A DNA stretch of 64,000 bases, taken from the NCBI GenBank assembly GCA_027422505.1, contig JAPQWV010000028.1, positions 7,220,001 through 7,284,000 of the forward strand. The letters are read 5' to 3'. This document shows, in pieces, positions 46,332 to 58,160 of the stretch. The notes under the pieces are model-generated. The model was not told the DNA's origin and searched no databases. It worked only from the letters and a program-made list of their open reading frames with translations. Both the position numbers and the translations under genes were made by a program. The stretch's first letter is position 1. Each line of letters begins with the position of its first letter. The stretch is from Craterostigma plantagineum. Its lineage: Eukaryota; Streptophyta; Magnoliopsida; Lamiales; Linderniaceae.

Positions 46332-46364
46332 CTAGTTTTTTGTCCGTGCAATGCACGGATTTTA
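46332..46364 (-). mobile_element. Helitron 3' terminus
   Basis: On the minus strand the hairpin CCGTGCATTGCACGG is followed by ACAAAAAACTAG and then T. A short hairpin about 8-12 bases before CTAG, with insertion between A and T, is the signature of plant Helitron ends. The body would extend rightwards from 46332. Its 5' TC end was not located, so its length is unknown; the Stowaway MITE at 46382 may be nested in it. Confidence 0.6.
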
Positions 46365-46379
46365 AATACATAAAATTAA

Positions 46380-46620
46380 TACTCCCTCTGTTTAAAACTA
46401 TTTTGTTTTGTTTATTAAAAGAAGTTGTTTTCCTTTTTACAATAAAAAAAATAATAAATCTTTCCAATTTTACCCTTGATTTAAATAAAAGAACAAAATC
46501 TCACCCCAAAAACTATTAAATATGATCAAACATTGAAGAAGGGTATAACATGTATTTTACTCATTTCTTAATAGGTGTGCATTTCCCTTAAACGGCCTAG
46601 TTTTAGAAACTAAAAGAGTA
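46380..46620. mobile_element. Stowaway-type MITE
   Basis: TA-CTCCCTCTGTTTAAAACTA at the left and TAGTTTTAGAAACTAAAAGAG-TA at the right form imperfect inverted repeats with TA target duplications (46380-46381, 46619-46620). The 237-base body has no ORF. CTCCCTC ends with TA duplication mark Stowaway (Tc1/mariner) MITEs. Confidence 0.75.
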
Positions 46621-47800
46621 TAAGCTAAGATAACGTAATTATGTGTTATAAAAGAATTTATCCGGAGAAGTGCTGTCTCTAACATTAGTATATTTTATGA
46701 AAGATAATAACAAATGGGTATTTCTGCTGGCAACTTCCCCTTAATTCTATTTGCGCCCCTCAATTAATATATGTCTACTTATTAATATGTATAGTAAAAC
46801 ATTAAATGCTATTTTAATTAATTATTTTGTCCACTTTTTCTTGCTTTCAATGTGCTGACACTCGAGATGTTCATGGAAGAATTCTTCAATATATCCCCTA
46901 ATAGATATTTAAAACCATATTAGATTCTATTCTTTACCAATTATTTTGTCTAATTTTCATAAAGAAATTTATTTGCTAAAACTCATTTAAGATTTCGAAT
47001 AAGGCCCCAACGTACCGCGCCGGTTCCGATCTTTGTTCCAAACCGTTTATCCGTAGATTTTATGATATAATTCTTCGTTAAGAAGTTAAATAAATGATGG
47101 AAAATAATTTTTTTTTAGGCAAGGAGGTGTAAATGGCGAGCGTAAACGAGATGTAAATAGTAGGACCCATCGACTGTCGTGAACGGTATAAGACACGGTA
47201 TTCATAAGGAGGGAGAATGTTACCAGCTATGATCATGGAGCCAATGGTAGACTTTTGCAGTTAGTAAGGCTTATTTCTCTTTGAATTTGTTGGTTGATAT
47301 TTGTGGAAGAAATTAACTTTTAAGATATAAATAAAATAAATTTACATTTCTAATTATGCATATAACTTTTCTACATATGATTCTTGATTCAGGGGTTCAC
47401 TGTTCTAGATATCATATTTATTACAATATTTGACTCGTAAAACGCTTTCCGAGTTCATAGCAGGAGAGAAGGAAAACATCTTAATCTTTATATACAATCC
47501 GAAGATGCCTTCTCATTTCATGATGAAGGGCGAACCTTTGCCGAGTTCATTCTTCGCTAAATCGTATCAGCTGCACAAACACATTGTAGAATCATTCAAT
47601 ATTTATCTCAACTCTCGAACATTGGGCAACCTTTTCAGTCATGGTAATTGATTAGGCTAAGCATCAGACATCTTGTTTTTAGATGTGCTGTGAAAGAATC
47701 GAACATGGGTATTTGGAATATTTAGATTGGTGAGTGTTTGGTCGTGGAGCTGGAGTGTACGAGGTTTTTTTCTTTTCAGAGAAACGATGCCCTTTTCTTT
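46621..47800. other. Unassigned region
   Basis: AT-rich with no confident gene. An ORF of 73 codons at 47430-47651 has no domain and no promoter evidence. It may hold the interior of the Helitron ending at 46332. Confidence 0.35.
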
Positions 47801-47821
47801 TTTTTTGCTTTCTATAGAAGA

Positions 47822-48191
47822 TGTATGAAAGTTCTCTCACACCAACACTCAGTTATCTTTTTCTATCGATCGTTCTCTTACAACCATGCAAGGCTATTTA
47901 TAATATTACACACAACTACTACAAGCCAAAGAAAAATTCACATAAATGATAAGTCAAAGATTAAATGCGGCTAAGCAGCCTTAGCAGCCTTTTGCAGTCT
48001 AAGTAGTTGATCTCCATTGTCTTCTTCTTTAGATCTTTCTTCCTAAAAATCGTCCCATTGAAATTAATTGTCTTCTTTGTATTCTTTCTCAGATTTTCTT
48101 GGCTCTTCAAAGATATCTTGAGGCTTTTTTTATTTTTCTGATTTTTTATTTTTTATTTTTATTTTTCATTTTGCTTTGAGCTTATTCAACA
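47822..48191 (-). repeat. 3' LTR of minus-strand Copia
   Basis: On the minus strand TGTTGAATAAGCTC (from about 48191) follows the purine-rich AAGGGAGGAATT, and a TATAAATAG box lies near 47895. The outer end near 47822 (CA on the minus strand) is a guess because the second LTR is not in the window. Confidence 0.65.
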
Positions 48192-49004
48192 AATTCCTCC
48201 CTTAAGCTCAAAGCATTCCGATCTTTCATTCCGAGCATTCGCTTCAAATTTTCAAACGTACCTGTTGGTAACGGCTTCGTGAAAATATCTGCCACCTGTT
48301 CCAAGCTCGCTACGTGGACCATCTTCACTTCTCCATTTATTACGTGTTCCCTAATAAAATGAAAACATGCATCAATGTGCTTGCTTCTCTCGTGATGAAC
48401 TGAATTTTTCGCCAACTCGATCGCTGACTTATTGTCGACTCGAATTTCGGTTGGCTCATCTTGTCAGATTCAACTCGAGCAGTAAGTTCCTCAGCCAGAT
48501 TGCGTGACAGACACACCAAGATGCTGCCACATATTCCGCTTCGCAGGTTGATAGAGTAACGATCGGTTGCTTTTTCGATAAACAGGTGAACGCCGTATTC
48601 TCGAGATAAAATACGTAGCCGCCAGTGCTTCTTCGATCATCATATCTCCACACCAATCGCTGTCAGAATATCCGACTAATTTGCAGTCGCTCGCCTTTGG
48701 ATAAAATAGTCCGAGCGATTGTGTTCCTCGGATGTATCGTAAAATCCTCTTGATCGCTTTGAGATGTGACTCTCGGTTTTTCCATATAGCGGCTAACAAC
48801 TCCAACGCTGTATGTGATATCTGGTCTCGTGCAGGTCAAATATCGCAGACTGCCCACGAGACTTCGATAATCGGTCGCATTCACTCCTTGTCCTCCCTCA
48901 AACTTGGACAGTTTTGTTCCTAGTTCCATCGGTGTCGCTACTGGGTTGCTCTCCTTCATTTTATTTTTCTTCAATATAGCCTTCGTATATGCTTCTTGCG
49001 ACAC
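48182..49004 (-). pseudogene. Copia RNase H and C-terminus, frame-broken
   Basis: Three overlapping frames together cover the end of pol: QEAYTKAILKKNKMK and GSLRYLTCTRPDI (49004-48760), RYIRGTQSLGLFY and GYSDSDWCGD (48720-48640), STGGYVFYLEN and TLSTCEAEYVAAS (48620-48500), then SKHIDACFHFIREHV and VADIFTKPLP (48415-48182). All are conserved Copia RNase H landmarks. At least three frameshifts separate them. The stop overlaps the polypurine tract. Confidence 0.88.
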
Positions 49005-49062
49005 AAAAATTCTCGTGCTTTTTTGCTCGACTTCGAGACCGAGAAAATATTTTCATTTGTCC

Positions 49063-49698
49063 CTAGTCCGTCATCTCGAATTCCTTCGTCATCGCCTTCT
49101 TGAAGTCGTTGACTATTTTCTCACTGCTTTCCATGAAAATAAGGTCATCGACATAGAGAGCGACGATGATCATTTCCTTTCCTTCTCGTTTGACGTATAG
49201 GGCATGCTCGAACGGACATTGCTCGAACTTGTTCTTTTTGAAATATCCGTTGATCCGGGCGTTCCATGCTCGCGGCGCTTGCTTTAGCCCATAAAGCGCC
49301 TTTTTAAATTTCAACACTTTGCCTTCTTTTCCTGGTTTTGTATATCCGGGGGGCTGCTCCACGTAGACTTCTTCCTCGAGTTCCACATTCAGAAAAGCAG
49401 ACTTCACGTCCATCTGGTAGATTGGCCAGTTGAGTTGTGCAGCTTGAGTTAGGAGCAAACGGATTGTCTCCATTCTTGCAACGGGAGCAAAAACTTCGTC
49501 ATAATCTATTCCAGCTTGTTGTCGATAGCCCTTCGCCACCAATCTCGCTTTGTAACGTTCAATTTTTCCTTGAGCATTCATCTTCTTTTTATAAACCCAT
49601 TTGACTCCAATGAGTTTATGCCCATTTGGCAACTCCACAAGTTTCCATGTGTCGTTCTTTTCGATTGTCTTTATTTCCTCGTCCATCGCGTTTTCCAT
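49063..49698 (-). pseudogene. Copia reverse transcriptase
   Basis: An open 211-codon segment with GVKWVYKKKMNAQGKIERYK, AGIDYDEVFAPVARMETIR, QMDVKSAFLNVELEEEVYVE, KKALYGLKQAPRAW and the catalytic LYVDDLIF, the Copia RT motifs in order. It is internal to pol, so the Met is not a real start. It stops at 49063 by a nonsense or frame change just before the connection to RNase H. Confidence 0.92.
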
Positions 49699-49876
49699 CT
49701 CTTGTCTCTTATGGCTTCTTCGAAACTAATTTGTTCCGAGTCGGCCAGTAAGCAGACTAGGTGAACCTGTTCGGTTGATTTATACAGGTCCTGCATGATT
49801 CGCATCCTCGGCTGCCTTGGTTCATCCTCCTCGTTATTTTCTTGAGACGAAACTGGAACAGGTATTGGTGCAACGA

Positions 49877-50749
49877 TCAGTGGTACTCGTTCCGTTGTAT
49901 TTTCTTCGTTCCAGTTCCACGAATTTCTTCGTCTACTCGAACATCTCGACTTACTATCAATTTTTTATTTTCTGGATCATACAGTCGATATGCCTTTGTC
50001 TTCTCATCGTACCTAATAAACACGAGCTTTTTGCTTTTGTCGTCGAGCTTGGTTCTTCTCTGGTCGGGCACATGTGCATACGCCACACTTCCAAATATTT
50101 TGAAGTGTGCTACCGTCGGTTTTCGGCCAGTCCATGCTTCCTGTGGTGTTCGATTCTCGAGGTTGTGATGTAGACATCGGTTCTGAATATATATAGCACA
50201 TCGTACCGCTTCGGCCCAGAATTCCTTTGGCATGTCCTTGCTTTTTAACATTGATCGAACCATGTCGAGAATGCTTTGGTTCTTCCTTTCAGCTACACCG
50301 TTCTGTTGTGGTGAATAAGGTACGGTGAGGAACCTCCTGACGCCTTGCTCTTCGCAAAAAGTTACAAAAGTGCCTGAAATATATTCTCCACCTCTGTCTG
50401 AGCGGAACGCCTTGATGTTTGAACTCGTCGCCTTCTCGACCATAGTTTTGAATTTTTTAAATGTCTCGAGCGCTTCTGATTTTTCCTTCAGAAAATACAC
50501 CCACGTCTTTCTTGAGTAGTCATCGATGAAAGTGATAAAGCATCTCCTTCCACCGAATGATTCTGGTGTGATCGGCCCGCATATGTCTGTATGTATGAGC
50601 TCGAGCGGTTTGCGCGTTCGATATTCTGCCTGCTTCTGGAACGTCGTCCCGGTATGTTTACCAATTACGCAGCTTTCGCAAAGCTTCTTTCCACCTTCTA
50701 TCACCGGTATTCCGCGGACCATGCATCTTTTGGAGAGCTCCTTTATCAC
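49877..50749 (-). pseudogene. Copia integrase
   Basis: 290 open codons: CESCVIGKHTGTTF (the Cys pair of the zinc-binding N-terminus), LIHTDICGP, AFRSDRGGEY and NGVAERKNQSILDM (D, D, E), and KIFGSVAYAHVPDQ from the C-terminal part. A frame break near 49880 separates it from RT, and another near 50750 separates it from the protease side. Confidence 0.92.
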
Positions 50750-50976
50750 CGGTATTCCACATTCGGTTCCTTTCCATCTCGACTCGTGCGATCATTCTTC
50801 CGTCTTTGTTTCTTAGTTGCAATGAGATGACGTTCATGAACACTGAACATCCTTTTTCAAGCAACTGCCCCATGCTTAAGATGTTCGTCTTCAAGTCGGG
50901 TATGAAATAAACGTCGTCGACCGATCCCTGTTTGCATCATTTTGAAAGAAACAAATTTTCCCTCGACCTTTGACTT

Positions 50977-51886
50977 CTATCTTCGATGCATCTCCAAAAG
51001 ACATGTGGCCATCATCGATCTCTTCAGATCCGTGAAGAGATGTTTATGCCCGCGCATATTATTGCTGGCACCGGTGTCAAGATACCACACCATATCGTTG
51101 CCTGGACTTGTATCCTCGAGCGCGATTAAGAGAACGCCTTCGTCTTTTGGCTCTTCTTGTGTGATTAGATTCGCATTTTCATCCACCTTCTTTTCGGACC
51201 AACAGTCTTTTGCGAAGTGTCCGAACTTCCCGCAGTTGTAGCATTCAACGCTCGGTCGATTCGAGCGACCACCTCGTCCTTGAGCTCGACCTCGTCCTCT
51301 CCAGTTTTGATTGCCCGTTTGTCGTTGTTCCGGATTGTATCCTCGTCCTCGGCTTGAATTTTGACCGAAACCTCATCCTCGTTGACCTCGTCCTCGTCCT
51401 CGGCCGTGATGCGTGTATAGCGCCTTATCCTCTTTAAGTGATAATTTTGTCTGTAGAGCTCCGTTCAGCGATTCCTGCTTCTTCTTTTTCTTCCGTTGCT
51501 CGTGAGCTTCGAGCGAACAGGAGAGTTCGTCGACCGTCATTTCTTCGAGATTTTTGCATTCTTCAATTTCACATACCACGTTCTCGTACTCGTCCGTCAG
51601 GGAGCGGAGAATTTTCTCGACAACCCGGGCTTCCGTTAGGGCCTCACCGTTTCTCTTCAACTTATTCGAGATGGTTTGTACTCTCGTTATATAATCGGAC
51701 ACGCTTTCACCGTTTTTCATTCTCGTCATTTCGAATTCACCACGAAGGGTTTGCAGCCATACTTGTTTTACTCGGTCGCTGCCTTTGTACGCTATCTCCA
51801 GTTTTTCCCATGCTTCCTTCGAATTTTTCTTCTCTCTTGCATATTGTTTATGGGCTTTTATTTTATTAGTTTTAGCCATCATAACT
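50977..51886 (-). pseudogene. Copia gag (5'-truncated) and protease start
   Basis: Gag enters at 51886 in mid-protein (KKNSKEAWEKLEIAYKGSDR), continues with EFEMTRMKNGESVSDYITRV, a Lys-rich stretch and an Arg-Gly region. It shifts frame near 51375, then shows a zinc knuckle (CYNCGKFGHFAKDC near 51240) and the protease active site WYLDTGASNNM (about 51080). The first roughly 80 residues of gag, the leader and the 5' LTR are absent. The break lies where sequence resembling the Athila LTR starts. Confidence 0.88.
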
Positions 51887-53708
51887 GATGAAGATTAGAA
51901 TTTTGCCCAATATTTGCATATTTTTGCAGGTGTCGTGGGCAATTTACTCGAATTTACACCAGATATCAACAAAGGCTGAAACCATAGCAAGCTTAAGCCC
52001 TTTCATGATAATGTCGGATTTTAGTTATTTCTTTATTGTTATCTGCGTTATTATTTTTTCTTATTAAGATTGTTGTTCTATGATGTTTTGCTTATCTTCT
52101 TGTGTTTCATTGCAACAACGAAATGCAAGAAGTCTACCATGGCTAATTTTAATATAATTTTTGGTAAATCTGTGGGTTTTCGTCCGTTGGTTTTGGACTT
52201 AAAATGTCGAAACTGCGGCGTGTGTTGTTTGGGTTGTTGTGACGAGAGTGATAAACGTATATTAGTACATGAATTATAGCAGTGAATTGGGATATAATAG
52301 AGTATTCTTCATTGTTTATTGCATTTATATGCTCTATTTACACTTATTTGCACATCGTAGGAGCCTAGGACGGCTAACGGGCGAAAAGGAGCGAAAATGA
52401 GGCAAAACGGATCAAGTATGAAGATACCAAGAAAGTGTCGCGGCTGTGACACATCATGCACAAGGTCGTGACACAAGTGCGAGGGCTACACTGAAGAGAG
52501 TCACGGCCGTGAAGAGTTATGCACTAGACCATGACACAAGTGCGAGGGTCACACTGAAGAGAGTCACGACCGTGAACAACATTGCACTAGGCCGTGACAA
52601 TGTGCCGAAACCAAGAAACAAGACAGTCACAGCTGTGAATCCTTCTACTTCTGGCCGTCACAATGAGCCGAGAGTGACGAAATCCCTTCTGAAGTTTGTC
52701 ACGGCCGTGAACACTAAAGCACCATGCCGTGACCAGTGGCCGAGAGCAACACGAAGCGGATTAATGTCAGTCACGGCCGTGAAGGCCCATGTCCCAGGCC
52801 GTGAAGCTAGCGAAAGTCAATATAAAAGCCCAATTTTGATTCAAAGGGGGGGGAACCTTTGGAGAACTCAACCCGAATCAGAGAGAGACGAAAAAGAACC
52901 GCCAAGAACAGAGAATTACACTCCAGAAGCGCAAGAGACGGATCAACGCCGAACTGAATGAGGAACGAAGACTATTCCACGAGATCATCCTATATCCATC
53001 AGTGCTCAAGATCATTAGTCCTCTGCCCTTGTTCTCTATTTCTTTTGTTGGTTTTCCGTTAAATATGACTCGTATATTCTGACTATTTATCTATCTATGA
53101 AAGTGTTTCATCGCTTTAATATATCTATGTGTTAAAGTGAATGTGTGGAAAATCGTTTAGGGCGACAGCTAAACAACGATTAGGCGGTTCGTAGATGATA
53201 GGACTCGAGTATAGGGCGACAGTAAATACTCGATCCTCGGCGTTAGTAATTATTGAATCTTAGATCCCCGCGAGTGTCTAGGGCGATAGCAAATTCGTGA
53301 GTGGGTAGGAAATTACTGCGATTTAGTCAAGAATCACGTAGAAGCGATATTTTATTGTCTTAGACGATAGTACCTAGCGGGATTCGAATCCCGAGCACAC
53401 TATTCTTATCCGAAAACACTCATACCAGTTTTAGTCTGTTATCTTAATCTCTCATTGCTTCATGATTGGTCTGTTAGGTTAGTTCGTAGTTTAAACAATC
53501 TGCACACTTTATTTAGGCTAGATATCGAGTCGATAGGCTGTTACTAGTAATCAAGTTTATCGTTGTGTTCGATACTCGTTTACTCACCTTACTACACTAC
53601 AAACGATAGGTCCACTGCCTATCGCACGTTGGTGATAGTAATTATGTAATCGTTTTATTTATCACTTGTCGCACCTGCACTTTACATTAGTACACCGCGC
53701 GTCGATCA
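51887..53708 (+). repeat. Athila-type 5' LTR (left boundary uncertain)
   Basis: The right end ...GTCGATCA at 53708 is fixed by the primer site at 53715. The left end is either TGATGAAG at 51887, which abuts the broken Copia, or a TG near 52282; the matching 3' LTR is not in the window to decide. Inside are stem repeats (52437-52805) and about four TAGGGCGACAG-type repeats (53155-53370). Confidence 0.55.
52437..52805 (+). repeat. Six GTCACGGCC...GGCCGTGAC stem repeats in the LTR
   Basis: Six 36-base units at 52437, 52500, 52563, 52626, 52698 and 52770 (spacing 63, 63, 63, 72, 72). Each begins GTCACGGCCGTGAA-like and ends AGGCCGTGAC-like, so the ends pair around a loop of variable sequence (often ATGCACTA). 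Spacing in multiples of three leaves an ORF of 171 codons (52446-52961) with repeated RVTAVN, which is probably a by-product. Confidence 0.8.
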
Positions 53709-53714
53709 AGTTTT

Positions 53715-53733
53715 TGGCGCTGTTGCCGGGGAG
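53715..53733 (+). other. Athila/Tat-type primer-binding site
   Basis: TGGCGCTGTTGCCGGGGAG follows the LTR by six bases. The TGGCGCCGTTGCCGGGGA-type site is standard for Athila and Tat elements. Confidence 0.85.
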
Positions 53734-53914
53734 TAGATTGATATTAGGAACACCGTAGTTCGGTACTTTAGCCACTTTTATTTGACGTTTTCTTAGTTTT
53801 TTTTTATTTGCCTTCTTTGCGTTGAAATTATTAATTTCGTTATTTCTTCGACGTATCTATTTGTTTCTTCGCTAATTTTTATTTTTGCTTATTGAAGGTA
53901 CGATTCAGCAGTGA

Positions 53915-55356
53915 ATGACCCGAAGCCATCCATCGGGTCCTATTGTTGACGGAGATCCAAATTTCGAACGTAGGCTACGAAGGCAGCTCAGATACGATTC
54001 CGAAGTCACGAACAATAACTCGCAAGAAGCTCTAGTTAGTTACTCAGAGGACAGGTCTCAAGAGTCAGCAGAAAATTCCCGAGAGAAGACGTCCGTAGAT
54101 AGACTGGAGACGGAAGTCAGGATGGCGGATCACAGAGTGCGTGTCCACGAGGAGGAGCAATCACTACAAGATCTGCTCAAGAATGCCGCACTAGGCGGTA
54201 CAGAGTCGGTGATCGTTATTCGGATCGAGAATAACAACTTCGAGCTGAAGCATTCTTGGCTTCAGATGATTTTCCAGACGGCCCTGTTTGAGGGGAATCC
54301 AGACGACGATCCCTACTCACACCTGAAGGCCTTTCTGACGGTGACTGACACCAGCAAGATCAACGGGGTCACAGGCGATGCAATCAAATGATGCTATTTC
54401 CATTCTCGCTGAAGTTTAGAGCGAAGGATTGGCTTGAGAGTTGCCACCCCGGTCGATCACCACGTGGGAGGAGCTGCGAGCCGCATTCATTGGCCACTAT
54501 TTTCCATTATCAAAGTGCTAAGGCTGAAGACGGAGATATCACTCTTCCACCAGAAGGACTTAGAAAATCTCTATGAGGTGTGGGAGTCGCTACTGAAGAA
54601 ATGCCCCAGCACGGAATGTCGAAGGCAGCCCAGATCAACCGATTCCATGAGGGGCTGAATGAACAGACTGTTCACATGTTAGATGGAGCCGCAGGAGGAG
54701 GGCTCGTGAAGCTCAGTGCGACCGATGCTTGGAGCTTGATTGAGGATTACTCGAGGAACAGTTTCATGAGGGGAAATACGAGGATTAAGACGCCAGGCGT
54801 GTTCGGAGTGACCTAGGAGACGGCCACGGCGGGCAAATTCGAGGCACTCCAACAACAAATCGCGGCGATGAATTCTCAGTTGCAGACTGTGATTGGTGCA
54901 CTACTTCTAAAATCCGGGCAGGCACACCCCATGAACGCCATGACGACCACCGCACTGACGCAGCATACCCCGTACATACCGCTGTGTGGGATTTGTGGCG
55001 CAGCCCATGAGACGTCCGAATGCCAACTCGGACAACCCCTGGAGCATGTAGACTACATGGGGAATTACCAAGGTGGCAAGCGGAGTTACCAGCCTCGAGC
55101 CCATCCCAACTTTGAGTATGGGAATCAGAACCATAATGGGCAAGGACCACCGGGGTTTCAGCCTAGACCATCTAGTTTTGAAATCGGGGCGCCACGACAG
55201 TATCAGAATGCACCCGCGGGGTCAGGATCTGACGATATGAAGGAGATGAAGGACATGATGAAGACGCTCCTCACAAATTTCAGCAACACCATCGCGACCC
55301 ATGAGAGTCGAATGACATACAGACTCAGAACACAGACGCTTCGATCAAAAAGTTGA
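53915..55356 (+). pseudogene. Athila-type gag, frame-broken
   Basis: It opens at ATG 53915 with a polar N-terminus, then NNNFELKHSWLQMIFQTALF and DDDPYSHLKAFLTVTDT, the Athila/Tat gag core. A stop at 54389 and shifts near 54440 and 54580 break it. Pieces continue as MLFPFSLKFRAKDWLES (54388), FHEGLNEQTVHMLDGAAGG (about 54640) and a zinc knuckle CGICGAAHETSEC (about 54985). The last frame stops at 55354. Confidence 0.88.
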
Positions 55357-55365
55357 AGCAACAAT

Positions 55366-56207
55366 TTGGCCAGATGGCGAAGCAATTGGCGGGGCGATAC
55401 CGAGCCGAATCCAAATGAGTATTGCAAGGCGGTGACCTTGAGGAACGGGAGAGGATTGCAAGAAGTACCCTCCAAGAAGAAAGTGAAGGAGAATGCCAAC
55501 TTCGAGAGCCATGATGAGCCAGAAGTTGAGGTAATCAAAGGCGACGGTGTCGAGAAGGCCGAAGCTGAGAAGGAGAAGGTCGAGCCCGAAAATGAAAAGG
55601 CGAAGGAGATCGAGCGGCCACCGATGAAGCCATACCAGCCGGAGATTCCCTACCCAGCTCGATTGAAGAAGGACAAGGACGAGGCGCAGTTCGGTAAATT
55701 TATTAGTATGTGTAAAGAATTACATATTAACTTACCATTTGTCGAAGCTATTACGCAGATGCCCAGTTTCGATAAGTTCCTGAAGGAGCTGCTGCGAACA
55801 GAAGGAAGCTCGAACATGTTTCCACAATATGCCTACGAGGAGAATGCTCGGCGATACTCCAAAGCATGATGCCAAAGAAGCTCAAGGACCCAGGGAGTTT
55901 TACTATTCCCTCCCTATCTTATAGGTGATTTAGTAGTTGAGCGAGCTTTATCTGATCTAGGCGCTAGTATTAATCTGATGCCATATTCCATGTTTAAGCG
56001 TTAAGGATTAGGCGAACCACGACCCACTAGGATGAGCCTCCAATTAGCCGATAGGTCATTAAAATACCCTCGAGGTGTTATCGAGGATATCCTAGTTAAA
56101 GTCGATAAGTTTGTGATTTCTGCTGATTTTGTTATATTAGACATGGAAGAGGATGATAATGTCCCGTTAATTCTAGGTCGACCATTCTTAGCTACGGCGA
56201 GACTATG
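55366..56207 (+). pseudogene. Athila gag C-terminus and aspartic protease
   Basis: 55366-55869 carries NPNEYCKAVTLRNGRG, a Glu/Lys-rich linker and PYPARLKKDKDEAQFGKFI with LPFVEAITQMPSFDKFLKE, conserved before the Athila/Tat protease. After a frame change the protease follows (about 55895-56205) with LSDLGASINLMP, where the active site usually reads D-L/S-G-A-S, and [15 protein letters not shown]. An internal TAA lies near 56002. Confidence 0.85.
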
Positions 56208-56469
56208 ATAGATATTAGGAATGGGACGTTAACTTTGACGGTAGATGGAGAAAACGTCACGTTTAATATGGCTGATACGATGAAAAAGACTAACGAGCAT
56301 GATGATAATTGTTATTATTTAGACGCTTTGAGCACGATTTTCTCTTTTCTATACAAGGTCTATCACAGGCTTTCTGCGAGGAGGATATGCGGATGATTAT
56401 GGCGATTGACGAGTGTGAGGAGGAGTCGACGAGCCCATCGTAGCCAACGACGAGAGCAGCGAGGAGGAC

Positions 56470-58160
56470 AAGGAGAAAAGTTCAGTCGAGGAGCCACCGG
56501 TCCTCGAGTTAAAGCCGCTGCCTGACTACCTCGAGTACGCATTTCTCGGCAGCAACGAGGGGCTACTAGTCATAATTTCATCAAGCCTCGACGATGGACA
56601 GAAGAGCCAGCTCTTGGACGTGTTGAGAGTGCACAAGAAGGCCTTGGCGTGGAAGATATCCGACATCAAGGGCATCAACCCGAGCTACTGTACACACAAG
56701 ATCCTCCTGGAGGACGAGTTTAAGCTGGTCGCTCAACGTCAAAGGCGACGCAATCCCAACATGAAGGATGTCGTGAAGAAGGGGGTGATTAAGTTATTAG
56801 ACGCAGGGATGATCTATCCCATTTCAGACAGCGCATGGGTCAGCCCGGTCCAGTGGTCCCAAAGAAGGGAGGCATGACGGTCGTCACCAACGACAAGAAT
56901 GTGTTGATTCCGACTAGGGGTGTGCAATGGTTTTAGAAAACTGCCCGCACCGCACCACACCGCACCGTATAATATATTTAACTGCTAAAACTGCGGTTAA
57001 ATTTTATTTATGAAACCGCACCGTAATAATGGTGCGGTGTGAATTTTTGGTACAAACCGCACCGTAATAACCGTACCGCACCGTCTAATTTTTCTTTATG
57101 GTAATCATACACTAGTCGTATGTGAAATTTATCTTAGTTTAATCATTTTTCTTTACTAAGAAGTCTTTTAATTATATGCTAATTTTGTTGATCATACGAA
57201 AGTTATATCTTTACTATCATACTTAATTTTATTTTTTATGTTAAACATGTTTCTATAAGAACAAACGGCGGAACATGTAGGGTTAAAATAGATACGACTC
57301 GAACATTTAATAACAAATTGACCTACTATTTATATTTTGAGCTTCCAATCGGACCACAAAGGTAAACCAATATATTAAAATTAAAACAATATACGTAAAG
57401 CCTAATATAAATTTAGATAACGATACTAATTTTTTTGGACAATGGTGACGCTTCGAATATGAGGCAGATACCTCGACTTGCGCCTTGTTTCTGAGGCGAG
57501 GCGATGTCTCATCACCTTTTAGCGCCTAACGCTTTTAAAAACTATTTTTTCATTCGATAAAAAATAAGTATTTTCTTCGTTCGGTTTGAAACCGCATAAC
57601 TGCACTACAACCGCACCAAACCGCTCAAAACAGTACATGTTGTTTTATTTTTCAAAACCGCGGTTTGAGAATTGTTTTTCAAAAAACCGCATATAGTGGT
57701 TTGGTGCGGAATTGACCGAAAACCGCCGAAAACCGCACCACGGACACCCCTAATTCCGACGAGGATCGTAACTGGGTGGCGCGTCTGTATCGACTAGGAA
57801 GTTGAACGACGCCACGCGAAAGGATCATTTTCTTTTACCATTTATTGATCAGATGTTAGAAAAATTACCCGGTCGCTCATTTTATTGCTACCTTGATGGC
57901 TTATCAGGATATCTACAGATTCCTATAGCACCTGAGGACCAGGAAAAGACCACCTTCACTTTGCCTGTTCGGGACGTTCGCGTACCGAAGGATGCCGTTC
58001 GGTGTTTGCAATGCCCCAGCCACCTTTCAGTGATGCATGATGGCCATATTTGATGAGCTGGTAGGTGAGGTAATGGAGGTATTTATGGATGATTTTTCTA
58101 TTTTTGGGTCGTCGTTCGATGTATGCTTGTCTAATTTGAAGCTCGTACTCGCACGCTGCG
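56470..58160 (+). pseudogene. Athila reverse transcriptase split by a hAT MITE
   Basis: The RT N-terminal side (56614-56877) has KKALAWKISDIKGINPSYCTHKI and KLLDAGMIYPISDSAWVSPV. The hAT MITE (56915-57752) follows. The frame resumes with WRVCIDYRKLNDATRKDHF-like sequence from about 57772, then FIDQMLEKLPGRSFYCYLDG and QIPIAPEDQEKTTFT. A frameshift near 57965 leads into the FMDDFSIFG catalytic motif near 58087. RT was already frame-broken apart from the insertion, by a shift near 56860. Confidence 0.88.
56915..57752. mobile_element. hAT MITE with exact 8-bp TSD
   Basis: 838 bases. The ends TAGGGGTGTGC and GGACACCCCTA are inverted repeats, and ATTCCGAC flanks both sides exactly (56907-56914, 57753-57760). 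Subterminal AACCGCACCGCACC/GGTGCGG tracts are typical. There is no ORF, so it depends on an outside hAT transposase. It cuts the Athila RT. Confidence 0.95.

Noticed and set aside
52437..52805. CRISPR-like array of palindromic repeats with spacers
   Set aside because: The window is plant nuclear DNA, repeats are degenerate, spacers are related to each other and the block lies in an Athila LTR.
52446..52961. Protein-coding gene with RVTAVN repeats
   Set aside because: It lies before the primer-binding site inside the LTR, where coding is not expected; the open frame follows from repeat spacing. Kept only as a low-interest finding.
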